From NCBI GenBank assembly GCA_005281725.1, contig SSBO01000001.1, positions 9,669,334 to 9,733,333 on the forward strand: a stretch of DNA of 64,000 bases, read 5' to 3'. The notes below the pieces were generated by a model, which searched no databases, was not told the origin of the DNA, and saw nothing but the letters and a program-made list of their open reading frames with translations. This document shows, piece after piece, positions 15,201 through 25,100 of this stretch (positions within the stretch are counted from its first letter, which is position 1; the number at the start of each line of letters is the position of its first letter). The position numbers and the translations under genes were made by a program. This DNA is from Wuchereria bancrofti. Lineage: Eukaryota; Nematoda; Chromadorea; Rhabditida; Onchocercidae.

Positions 15201-16203
15201 ATAAATTTGTTGTGCATTTTTCGATTTTTTTTTTTTAATTTAAACTAAAATGAAATACTTAATTTATAATGTTTAAAAGAAAATTTTTATTAGTAAATTT
15301 CACATTCAAAAAAGTTATATCAAAAAACAAAAATGAACATTGAAATGGGATATCTTTTAATGATATCTTATAAATTTGATGTGTATTTTTAGTTTTTTTC
15401 TTTAAATTTAAACTAAAATGAAATATTTTTAATTCATAATGTTTAAAAGAAAATTTTTATTAGCAAATTTTCATACTCGAAAAAGTTTAATATCAAAAAA
15501 CAAAAATCAATGGATTTTGATTCCCTTTTAATATTTTTTTAGTAATACCTTATAAATTTGACGTGTATTTAAAATTTTTTTTCAAACTTTGAATTAAAAT
15601 GAAATATTTAAAATTCATAATGTTTAAAAGAAAATTTTTATTAGTAAATTTCACATTCAAAAAAGTTATATCAAAAACAAAAATGAACATTAAAATGGGA
15701 ATATCTTTTAATGATATCTTATAAATTTGATGTGCATTTTTAGTTTTTTTTTTCTTTAAAAAATCTAAACTAAAATGAAATATTTAAAATTCATAACGTT
15801 TAAAAGAAAATTTTTATTAGCAAATTTTCATACTCGAAAAAGTTTAATATCAAAAAACAAAAATCAACATTGAAATGGAATATGTTTTTTAATAATATCA
15901 TATAAATTTATTATGCATTTTAGATTTTTTTTTTCTAAAAAATTTAAACTAAAATGAAATATTTAATTAATTTACTAGTAAATTTTCATACTATTAATGA
16001 CTTACTTTTTCGGTTTCACCACTATTATCCGTATAAACAATATAAAAATTTGCTTTAATACCATCTGATGAAGTACCATTAATATAACCAATAATTTGTC
16101 CAAGTGATGCTCGTTCAGAAACATTAAATACTCTTTGCTGTTCACATATTACACTTTTTAAAATAATAATAATTATTATTATCAATAATTGATATATATA
16201 CAT
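201..16203 (-). CDS. Cadherin-superfamily adhesion receptor, 5' part (N-terminal ~627 residues; runs off left edge)
   Basis: Minus-strand exons, read 5' to 3': 16203-16006, 14018-13833, 11957-11830, 11580-11455, 10485-10302, 9950-9646, 9381-9207, 8958-8752, 8410-8219, 381-201. All have GT donors, AG acceptors and matching phases. The ATG at 16203 opens a hydrophobic signal peptide (Ile-rich, ending near ...VICEQ). About six extracellular cadherin repeats follow, at roughly residues 20-121, 122-233, 234-335, 336-445, 446-547 and 548 onward. Calcium-linker motifs DENDNTP, DANDNAP and DVNDNAP are clear. Two other linkers are degenerate (VEKSNQS, DSNGQPP), as is repeat 4. Family knowledge: calcium-dependent cell-surface adhesion. 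No membrane segment lies in the window, so the 3' part is missing. The subfamily (dachsous-, FAT- or other nematode CDH-like) cannot be decided, so no symbol is given. Intron 9 (382-8218) hosts OSCP1 on the other strand. The last donor at 200 is weak (GTTAGT). Confidence 0.85.
449..462 (+). promoter_or_regulatory. Candidate X-box (RFX/DAF-19-type site) upstream of OSCP1
   Basis: ATCTCCATGGAAAC matches every position of the nematode X-box consensus RYYNYYWTRRNRAC and lies 213 bp before the OSCP1 ATG. Nematode ciliary genes typically carry such a site within about 250 bp of the start (established knowledge). That it is functional here is inference. Confidence 0.5.
665..671 (+). other. Likely trans-splice acceptor of OSCP1
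   Basis: TTTACAG is followed after four bases by the OSCP1 ATG at 676. No upstream coding exon is visible on this strand. This fits a spliced-leader acceptor, but a 5'-UTR cis-intron is also possible. Confidence 0.5.
676..5485 (+). CDS. OSCP1: OSCP1/NOR1 family protein (organic solute carrier partner 1), complete, 9 exons
   Basis: Exons 676-753, 1259-1437, 2074-2242, 2503-2577, 2802-3011, 3564-3641, 3854-3959, 4147-4280, 5375-5485 join in phase to 379 residues, about the usual family length. Diagnostic blocks: an N-terminus like vertebrate OSCP1 (PLLLLNMGSEMIYILQQRL), SMDKLYALMTMTYKYQ at the exon 2/3 junction, an FFQDLRV-type block across exons 4/5, GTTLGCNMY in exon 6, and the C-terminal KKGEDMLNLLDE. 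The protein is soluble, with no signal peptide or membrane segment. Vertebrate OSCP1 was described as a modulator of organic solute transport and is found mainly in ciliated organisms; its biochemical role is unclear. The gene lies wholly inside a cadherin intron on the opposite strand. A consensus X-box precedes it, suggesting ciliated-neuron expression (inference). AATAAA motifs overlap and follow the stop. Introns 1, 2 and 5 contain private tandem repeats. Confidence 0.93.
754..1215 (+). repeat. Tandem repeat in OSCP1 intron 1 (~3 x 150-160 bp)
   Basis: Unit starts are near 754, 904 and 1065 (GTATTTTGATTTC or close variant), followed by AGAAAGAAAAA and TTTTGACATTAATT. The first unit begins exactly at the 5' splice site of exon 1. 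Confidence 0.85.
1429..1935 (+). repeat. Tandem repeat in OSCP1 intron 2 (~7 x 73 bp)
   Basis: The core ACATTTTCTTCATTTAAT (with variants) recurs about every 73 bp from 1454 to 1889. Each unit also has AAATGAGATAATAGAAATTT. The first unit overlaps the last bases of exon 2 and its donor (AAATGAG/GTAAT). Most later units have lost the GT of the donor-like sequence; the last one, near 1870, has AAGGTAATAG. Confidence 0.85.
3036..3365 (+). repeat. Tandem repeat in OSCP1 intron 5 (~5 x 62-68 bp)
   Basis: AATTGAAATGAA(TGAA)TAATTTTAATTA followed by CTATTAATAATTTTTTAACC recurs five times just after the exon 5 donor at 3012. Unit starts are near 3043, 3106, 3174, 3246 and 3313. Confidence 0.85.
5486..8218. 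other. Rest of cadherin intron 9, downstream of OSCP1; no gene seen
   Basis: A+T-rich DNA with poly-T runs and one ambiguous base (N at 7884). It holds short direct duplications: 6885-7010 (two ~60-bp copies containing CATCAGATGACCATATGAT) and 7245-7520 (two ~136-bp copies containing AAACAGCTACCAAATATTA). No open frame with family similarity or exon-like phase pattern was found on either strand. Confidence 0.6.
8411..8720. repeat. Two-copy duplication in cadherin intron 8
   Basis: Two copies of about 160 bp, sharing AACATTTAATTTTT and AATTATGAAATATAATT, start near 8411 and 8578. The first copy abuts the acceptor of the exon ending at 8410. Confidence 0.75.
9001..9210 (-). repeat. Two-copy duplication in cadherin intron 7, copying an exon end and donor
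   Basis: About 95 bp ending in the minus-strand donor TGAG/GTAAATTT occurs twice, with donors at 9206 and near 9093. The second copy preserves an exon-end-like stretch (PAIFPE next to the real PVFFE). It is not needed for the reading frame, because the exon ending at 9207 joins the exon starting at 8958 in phase to give VFFE-ILDVNDNAP. Confidence 0.7.
9953..10250. repeat. Two-copy duplication in cadherin intron 5
   Basis: Two copies of about 160 bp share ATTAAATCAAATATATTTTG and begin near 9959 and 10120. The first lies next to the acceptor of the exon that starts at 9950. Confidence 0.75.
10490..11070. repeat. Three-copy repeat in cadherin intron 4 (~190-200 bp unit)
   Basis: CAAATTTTATTTGCATAAAA, TTTGATCCACTAGGAT and ATCATAACTTATCATGTTTA each recur three times at 190-200-bp spacing. 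The array starts next to the acceptor of the exon that begins at 10485. Confidence 0.85.
12402..12900. repeat. Two-copy duplication in cadherin intron 2 (~258 bp unit)
   Basis: GAAATATTAATATTACAATA, AATAAACAGTTTACTT and TTTTTCGACTTAT recur near 12420 and 12680. The surrounding introns (11958-13832 and 14019-16005) otherwise show only A+T-rich DNA and no further coding exon. Confidence 0.7.
15110..15990. repeat. Five-copy tandem repeat in cadherin intron 1 (~180 bp unit)
   Basis: TAAAATGAAATATTTAA, CATAATGTTTAAAAGAAAAT and AAAAGTT(TA)ATATCAAAAA recur about every 175-180 bp. The last, shorter copy ends about 15 bp from the exon 1 donor at 16005. Confidence 0.85.
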
Positions 16204-17670
16204 TCGGATAATAGTAAATATTGGAGAATTATTGTAATATGATGGAAATGGATCGTTTTTATTTATGGGTTAAACCGCCCGAGGTCATCAGTAGAGGTCA
16301 TCATCACATCATCATAGTCAATCTAAAAAGATAACTATCATTAGTAAATGATAATGATCAGTAAGATATCATTTTCAATTCGATCCATATTAACATCCGT
16401 ATATTACATTATATCGGCATTAATGCTTTGATGTTTTTTTTTTTTTCTTTTTTTTTACAAAGGTCATTTTAAAACGATTTAAAAAGACATTTGAGTAAAT
16501 AGAGTTTTTTCTTTTTTTTTTTTAACAAAGATTCATTCAAGTATTTCTTATTGCAAAACGATGATTTGAGATTTTCATACATTTCCTGAAATATATAGTT
16601 TAATAGTGTTCATAATATTTTTGAAATAATAAATGAAAGTATTGTTAACATTCCATTATTCAATAATTTAAATTGAATTTCAAAAAGTATTGACTAAGCC
16701 ATTTTTATGTTAAATTACTTTGCACTATTGCTAGTAACATTTTTTTTTTTTACAAACTATACGTAACAATTTAAAATTTTGATTTCTTTATGAAAATTTA
16801 GAATTAAACAACATTACTGACAGTATTCTAAGGGACATTTTGAGGGAAGAATCGGTATCAGTAAAATTACTTTGACACATAATGATAGGGTATCAAAAAA
16901 TGTTAGACATTCAATTTTGTATTGTGTTAAAAACAGGTTTGTTTGGAAAAGTATCATTTACAAATAAAGTGTTCGCTTGAATTATACACGAAATACAGAA
17001 ATATTTCGAAATATATCAATCAGTAAAATAAGATAAGTTATGAAATTTTCTACTTATCAGCGATACATTTAATGATTTAATGATTTTCTTGAGTTTTGTT
17101 AATTTTGGAAAACAAAAAAAAATTTTTTAGAAAAAAAAAAAATAAGTAAATAGAGTGAAAATAAAATAATCAAGAAAAAATTTTTAAATCAGAAATTTTT
17201 CTTTTTTTCTTTGCAATTAAATCAAAAATATGGATTGGAAGAAAAATTGACAAAAACAGTTTTTTTTTTTTTTTGAATTATAAACAATTAAAATGAGTTT
17301 TTGATGATAACAAATTAACTCAATGTTATCCATTCTAATCATTTCATGAAATTTGCCGGATTATGATAAAATGAAATGAACTATGAATAGCTATTCCGGT
17401 TGTTAGTTAAAAGACGAAAAGTAATATTTTGTGTTAGCAATAAAATGAAATTCTCAGCTCAATTTGTACTAAATAAAGACTTTGTTGAATTAATGAGAAA
17501 TAGATTGGCTTTGAATTTATCTGCTCAATGTAAACGTTTAATTTGTTTCATTTTAAAAAAAGAATGAACTCTTCTTCCGCTTTCATTCAACAACCATTTT
17601 TCATTGAAAAATGAAAAGCTAAAGGTATTAGAATAAGTAAATCAGTGATTTTAAATGTTTTACTGATTTA

Positions 17671-17964
17671 AGGTAGCTTTATTAATTTAACCTGAAAAGT
17701 AGCTTTACTGATTTAACCTGAAGGGTAGCTTTACTAATTTAACCTGAAAGGTAGCTTTACTGTTATTATTGCTATTATTGTTTTCAAAAGAAATGTTATT
17801 ATCGCTTAGCTTTACTAATTTAACCTGAAAGGTAGCTTTACTGATTTAACCTGAAGGGTAGCTTTACTAATTTAACCTGAAAGGTAGCTTTACTGATTTA
17901 ACCTGAAAGGTAGCTTTACTGATTTAACCTGAAAGGTAGCTTTACTGATTTAACCTGAAAGGTA
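17671..17964. repeat. 26-bp minisatellite (~10 units) split by a spacer
   Basis: The unit GTAGCTTTACTGATTTAACC plus TGAAAG repeats head to tail. It is interrupted at about 17761-17810 by a spacer containing TTGTTTTCAAAAGAAATG. A related spacer (TCAAAAGAAATGTTATTATT) follows the array at 17967. Confidence 0.9.
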
Positions 17965-19418
17965 TGTCAAAAGAAATGTTATTATTGTTTTCAAAAGGTC
18001 ATCCAATGAATGGAATTGTATAGCTTTGAAATAATGTTGACAGTGAGAGAGGTGGAAAATGGAATGTTGTTGAAAAAGTAATTATAGTGATAATGACTGA
18101 ACTGAAAATGAGTAAAAATTTTAGATGACTTTTGAAGTGTATGAAAAGTGCCATTTCAAAAGCATTCATTCTTTTTCAGTAGAAGAAAGGAAAAGAATGG
18201 ATGAAAAGTACCGAAAGTTAATAATTAGCAAACATAAATTTCATTTTTAAAAAATGACCATATTACTTTAAGGGAAATAATCAATTATTAAAGATAAATT
18301 GTATTATCATTTGCCATCATTGATAATGTTAATAAATTCAATTCATATATGAAAAATTCACTTCATCTTCTAATTTATTGTAAAATTTATCAGAGAGTCT
18401 AGTTTAATACAAATTCAAATTTCATTTCTTTCATACAAACTGCATGCAAAAAGAGATAATGTTAAAATGTGAAAATTCAATTCATTATTAATTTAAAGTA
18501 TTAACTTAAAATAGAAGCCTAACTGTTATACAGTAAGTATTACAAGTAATATAGCAAATAAGAGATGATGCAATAAGTAATGTAAGTAATATTACTTAAA
18601 TATTACTTGCATTATTATTCCTTGAAACAGTACTGCTTAAAAATAAACAAGAAATATCAAAAATATAATTGTAATGCATTTATAGTAAACTAAATTAATA
18701 AAAATCATTTAAAAAAAAAGAAAGAAAAAGAAAAAACATTAAAATTTTCTAAAGAATAGTGAAGAAATTTTAAAAGAACCATTGGTACCCAATAAAATTT
18801 AGTGAATTTCAAATGGATGAGACAACTACTGCCATTGGTCATCCATTTTATAATACTAAATGAATTGCGGTTATACGGGGTGAATCTAGAGTTATCCGTT
18901 ATATTTGTCGTAGTTTTCTTGGTCATCAAGAAATGGATTAAAGGAGAGAGAGAGAGAGAGAGAGAAAGGGAAAGAAAGAAAGAAAGAGGGGGGACAAGGT
19001 TGACAACAAGAATGGGAGTGGTGTCAAAAAGGATTGGGTTAGGAATGGAAGGAAAAGGACACCACCGCCTTCATCATATAAAAATCGCCATTTGGGTTTT
19101 AATTTGAAAAGAAGTTACCAAAGTTACGGCACTATTACCGCTAGTAACTCAATTTGTCCTTGATATTTTGAATAATAAGAAATAATTTAAAACTCAAAAA
19201 ACATTCTGTTAAAAAAAAAAAAAAAATTTCTTTTTTGATTTTATCCCAAATATTCACAAATTGTAGTAGTACAACACCTATCGATCATTAATTGTGATAA
19301 TGCGATGAAAGAAATTTATAGTTGTCAAATCTGAGAATTATATATGCAAATTCTGTTATAGCTTTTCCTTCAATTGTGCTTCCTCTCTTATTGATATGCT
19401 AAATAATACAAGAAATAG

Positions 19419-19466
<48 letters not shown>

Positions 19467-20769
19467 GAAGAGATAGGTCAGTTGCAATTTTTAAAAAGTT
19501 TATTTTCAAAGATTGCTAACCATCGATGCTTTTTAGATTTATACTACTGCATGCATACAAATGAAAGAAAAATGAATCTTTGAAAAATAAATGCGTTTTA
19601 TTGAAATATCAAACGTCAATTTTCTGTTATGCTTTCTTTCTTTTTTTTTCTCTCTCTCTCTTTTTTCTTTTTTTTTTTTTTTCAACTGCTAGAATGAAAA
19701 TTTGATCGATATGAAAATTTGACCACTTCAAAAGATATTGACGAAAGAAGGATGAATTGATTTAACAAGCTATTACAAAGTAAACTTGCTTAAATAGAAA
19801 AAGTAAATAAGATAAAAAAAATAGAAGAAGTAAATAAGCTAAAAAAAAAAGAAAATAAGAGAAGAGATAAATTAAATGCAAAAAAAAAAAATGCGATGTA
19901 ATTGAATAATAATTAAATTAGAATTTTGCAAGAAAAATAAGATATGCTAAAAATAAAATAGGATAAATCTTATTGATATCTATCTAGTTAGTTATTATGC
20001 TAACAGATGACAAATTAATTCTGTTAGTTATTTAAATTAATTTTGAGATTGTAAAAATTATTGAAATTAGCAATGATAACAATGATAATTAGCAATGATA
20101 ACTATGATCAAATATTTTGCGCACATAAATTTTATCTTGAAAAAAGGCAGTGTGATTAATAATTTAGAGCATTTAGCAATATATGCAAATAAAAAATTTA
20201 TGAAATTTTATTATGTTTTCATATAGAGAATAATCGAAACTGAACAAAAGTTTTTGAATCAAAAAAAAAAATAATAATTTCCGTATTGAAAGTTCCTTGA
20301 AATTAAATTTCACCAATGATTTTAAATTCATTTCTAATTGTATTCCAATGATATACTAATTTCTATTTGATCAAATTCATCTATGCAAAGTTATTAATTT
20401 ATTCGAACTTTAATTTATCCAAAAAAAAAAAGAAAATTATTAATTCATATATTTCATATATTGAACATATTATCAAATATCACACTTTTTTTTCTATTAT
20501 TTATATACAATATGAATTAATTCTACAAGTTGTCCCATTCTCAAAACTCAAAATTTTTAATAAAAGTAACACTTTATCAATTACTTTTGATAAATAATAA
20601 CAATATAGCATCAATTGATTAATCTTTTTTTTTGCTTTAATTAATTGCCATTTCTTTTTTTTCTTAATAATTTTTTAAGTATTATATAAAAAAGTATTAA
20701 ATTCTTACAATTTTCTTTCATAGATTTAATAATGTTGCAATGAATGAATGAATTAATTACTAGCAATGT

Positions 20770-20871
20770 GCTATTGATATTAACAATGTCAATTTGCGCT
20801 CATGCTATTGATATTAACAATGTCAATTTGCGCTCATGCTATTGATATTAACAATGTCAATTTGCGCTCAT
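20770..20871. repeat. 34-bp perfect tandem triplication
   Basis: Three identical 34-bp copies start at 20770, 20804 and 20838. Each carries GCTATTGATATTAACAATGT and ends in GCGCTCAT. Confidence 0.95.
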
Positions 20872-22182
20872 ACAAATTGAAATGGTAATAATAATTATAA
20901 TAATTATTATTGCTGTATAATTTGAAATCCATTTATAACAAATGTGATCATTTCGATTGATAGTTATTAACAGAATGAATAAATTTCATATGAAAGAATA
21001 TTTTCAAAAAGTGAAAATTTTATTTAACTTAAAAGATTATACAAATTGAGAGAGAAAAATTAGATCAATGTAGGACAGTAATTACAAGGTAGTAAAGTAA
21101 TGTAAATGAAACCTGAATATGGAAAGAGAGAGGGAGAAAGAAAGAGAGGGAGAGAGAGAAAGAGAAAAGAGTGAAGTGAAATAAATATTTAGGGAGAAAT
21201 TAAAATTTCGTAGTAATTTACTTCTTTCAAATAATAGAAAATTTTAAAATTTCAACTATTTTAGGAAATATTTTGGTTAGTTTTGCTACTTTTTGAGTAA
21301 TTTGAAATAATATTTATATTGCAATAAATAATATTTTATAGTTATACTCAAAATGATATGTAAGAATTCATATCTGATTTGTTAATCAATTAACATGAGA
21401 GAGAGGTAGAAAGAGAGAGAGAGAGGAAGAAAGAGAGAGAAAAAGATGGCTGATTATTCCATAATTTTGCTTTCCGATTTTACAGCTAATCCAATTCAAA
21501 TGTAAATAAAAAAAGTATAAAAAAAAAGGAATCGGTTCATTCTTCTTACAAAATAAAAAAGACTGATGAAAGTGAGCAGATAAAATGACATTTTGCGCCA
21601 ATTTTAGTTATACCAAATTTTCTTGAATCATATCAAAATATCTAAATAAATTACATTAAATCACAGATTATTCATTCATTTTTTGAAAAAAAAAAACAGC
21701 GCTCACATTTAATTCTTTAAATTCTTATGAGACGCTGAATTTGCATATCGTGCCAGGCGGTAAATTTGAAGTATTATACAAATTATTTGGAAGAAATGAT
21801 AAATTGATTTTAGATTGTGATATAACTTAAAGATTTGTTGTTCACAGTGTTCAGACAATTTTTTGTCCATTTTTCATTTTTATTATTCAAAACTGGACAC
21901 TACTAGATAGAATAAAAGTGATTTTAGATAATATTTGTTGAGATGAAAAAGATATTCATGAAATTTTCACTTTTTTGTATATATTATTGAAAGTATTTGA
22001 ATTAAAATGAAGCAGAATTTGCTGATAAAAATATGTTTGTGCAATATTTTAACAGCATTAAAAATTTGTTTCATTTTCAGTGTTAGTAACCATTTAAAGT
22101 TAATGCTTTATTTTTGTTAGCAGAAAATTGATTAACTGTTAGAAAGAGAGAAAGAAGACGATAGAAGAGAATAACGCAGACA

Positions 22183-25100
22183 ATGCAGCACTTCAAACTT
22201 CTTTTATATATGAAAAAACCGAAACCTTGGCGTAAAGTGAACGATAATGATGGGAATAGAATGAGCTATTGTAAGAAAGCGCGAAATATTAATAGGATTT
22301 GCAGGTATTATTATATTATTATTATTATATTTATATATATGGGATTGTCATTATTATACTGTTATCATTTATTCCTTCATGTTTTTGATTAAATTATTGA
22401 ACAGACAATAATTTCTATACGTAAATGCCATATTCGTCCATGCTTGTACTCACTCCATACGAATCACTGAAAATAAATGCCATAAAAGAAAAGCTGAACC
22501 TCCTTTTTTGATAAAGAACTGTATCAGTGGAGTTAGTTAATTTTTTTAAGCTAATATTTTATATAAATTCTTCGATTTTATTTAGGCAACTTGTAATTAA
22601 CCGTGGTCCAAACATCTTGTCGAATTGTTATGCCACACGAGTCAATGAAAATAAATGCCATAAAAGAAAAGCTGAACCTCCTTTTTTGATAAAGAATTGT
22701 ATCAGTGGAGTGAGTTAATTTTTTGAAGCTATTCATTAACTCATTTGAAGTAATGAAATAAGAATTTATGAAGATTTTTGCTGTAATTGTTTTGACTAAT
22801 TCATACAAGAAATCCATTATTATATCCATAGTAAGATTTAGATTTTTCGTGCTCTGTACATGTTAAACAGTTATTTCAGCATGAAAATTGGAAGAGTTAT
22901 ATGCAGAAAATGGAGCATTGGACACAAAAACTAGAGCAAAAGAAGCGGAGAAAAGGTCCAATTAATTCTTCATCTGCAAATGATCAAAGTCACATATCAC
23001 CTAATGGTGTTGAGCTAGAAAATGTGTCAACTTGTACATCCGTATCAACAAATAGTGCTGCATTACTACGTTCTTTTTATACTATTTGGCATATTGGACG
23101 CATATCAAGGAAATCGTTGAAAACAAATGAAGAGGTCACTTTTTCTGCTGTTTTTTAAAATTTAAATTAGTTATTAAATTGTGTAGAAAATTCATATGAT
23201 AAAGCTTGATCTGTCTTTCTCCTACTATGAGATGTGTTATTCATGATTAAATAATTGATGGGCAAATGGAAGTGAACTACATGATGATGTTGTTTTTTGT
23301 GCAGCTTTTTTGAACAGTCCTCACCTATTTTCTATCTTGCTTCATCTTTTTTCTCTTAATAGGAAAGGTGTAGTAAACTATGGGTACTCATGAATTATTA
23401 ACCAGAGGTCAGATTGCTGCATATTTTGATTATCCTCCATTGTTTCCAGATTAAAACTGCTTTGAAAGAACTTTCTGCTTCACCAACAGTCGAAAAATGT
23501 TTACGAGTAACGCCAAAAGGTGGTATTACTGCTAAAGTGATCAGTGACAGATCTCAGTTATCGAAACGTGCATTGTACACTCTGAGTCGATGGGCACGAA
23601 TGATTGAAGATGTGGTGCAAGATGGATACGAATCTGGATATGATGGTGATCCTGTTGAGGTTGCACTTAGCATCTTCATTATGATTATAACTGTAATCAG
23701 GAGCACTATTTTGATGGAAATGGCAATTCTTAATGGTTTGTGGCTGGATACAGACTAACGATGTACATCTTACGCATTAAAATAAAACTGAAATGAATTT
23801 CATCGCTACAGTGAAAATTGCTGCGCCGTTAAGCATCATCCTTGTTACAAAAATTTCGTTTATAGATACTTGTTTGGACAACCATTTTCATTAGAAGTAA
23901 ATGGATTTAATTATGCCTTTCTTTAATGTCCTCTGAAGATTTTCATATTTTCTTCTGGAAACAGAGTAATTTTAACATCATTGGCAACGTACGATTTCCA
24001 TCACGTTTTAATTTTTATTTCAGATTTGGAATCGTATAGTAACTCTTGCTGATGCATCATATACGGAAAGTGAGTTAAATAATGTCACTGAAACTACAGC
24101 TGATGCAACTTCTTTTTCTACCGGTTCGGATAAAGTAACGCCAAGACGAAGACGACCTAACAGATCTGTCAATTTAAAAGTTTAATCATTACTTATGTCA
24201 TGACAAATTGCATTTTCAGAACTTTAATCCCATTCTAACATCTGCCAGTTAGTATCCTGGAAATATAAAGTCGGGATAGCAGAAACATATTCATTTTCCA
24301 TATTCTTATCAGAAAAATAATAATAATGGAATGAAAGAGAGAGAAAATAAAGGAATAAAAGAGAGAGAAATGGAGAAAAGAGGTTAGAAGGTTTAGTAAA
24401 AAAAAAAGCTGAACTGAAATGAACTATCTGTTATACATATTTTAATTTTTTTCTTTTTGTTTTCGTCGACATCCTTTGTTTCCAACTTCGCACGTAAAGT
24501 TAAAAGTTGTAAATACATTCAAAATAAAATCTAAACGTTTCTGCTATTTTGACTGTTTATATTTCCAGATCAATAGATATCCAGCGTTTCAGGGATAAAT
24601 CAAGTTCGTTGCGAGTAATCAAACGGACTGGACCGATAGTTGTTGGATACTTGTTTATCACCCTTTTTACACATTTTTCTATTCACACAATTTTTTACTT
24701 TCAATTCATTTAAAATGTTTGTTGTTTTATTTGCATATTCTACAAGCTGTTTCATGTTTTATGATTGACATGTGTGACGTGTACTTATTACGTAATCTAG
24801 TGCGAATAAATGCACGTTTGTTTTCCAGACATAATCACATGACATATACAGTTATGTGCTTGAAATGTATAACAATGGTTAAACAAAGATTTCAAACAAA
24901 GAAACAAAGATTTCCTTTGAGTAGTTGAACAAAGATATAATTGCGAAAGAGTTGGGAAATTTAACAAATGAAGAACGAGGTAATTGCACGGTGGTCAGTT
25001 TTCTGAAAGGTATATGGAATTCTTAAGAAATTTTAAAAAGAAAAACTTGAAGGGATATGATATGGGAGACTAACAAACATCTCGAGATAATAGTAGTAGA

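Larger units (their letters stand above)
16204..22182. other. Intergenic region between divergent cadherin and Tudor genes
   Basis: Six kilobases of A+T-rich DNA between two divergently transcribed genes, so both promoters should lie here. It holds the tandem repeats listed separately and GA tracts at 18944-18964 and 19426-19468 and around 21125-21165 and 21397-21440. Open frames in it are low-complexity and have no family similarity that I recognise. No tRNA or other RNA gene was recognised by eye. Confidence 0.6.

Noticed and set aside
18802..19107. 101-residue plus-strand open frame
   Set aside because: Its second half is the translation of a GA tract (Arg-Glu repeats), it has no family similarity, and it overlaps an equally long frame on the other strand.
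24571..24717. Open frame with a hydrophobic segment (GPIVVGYLFITLF) after the 24024 exon
   Set aside because: Neither nearby acceptor (TTTCCAG or TTTCAG) joins the preceding exon in a phase that avoids an immediate stop.
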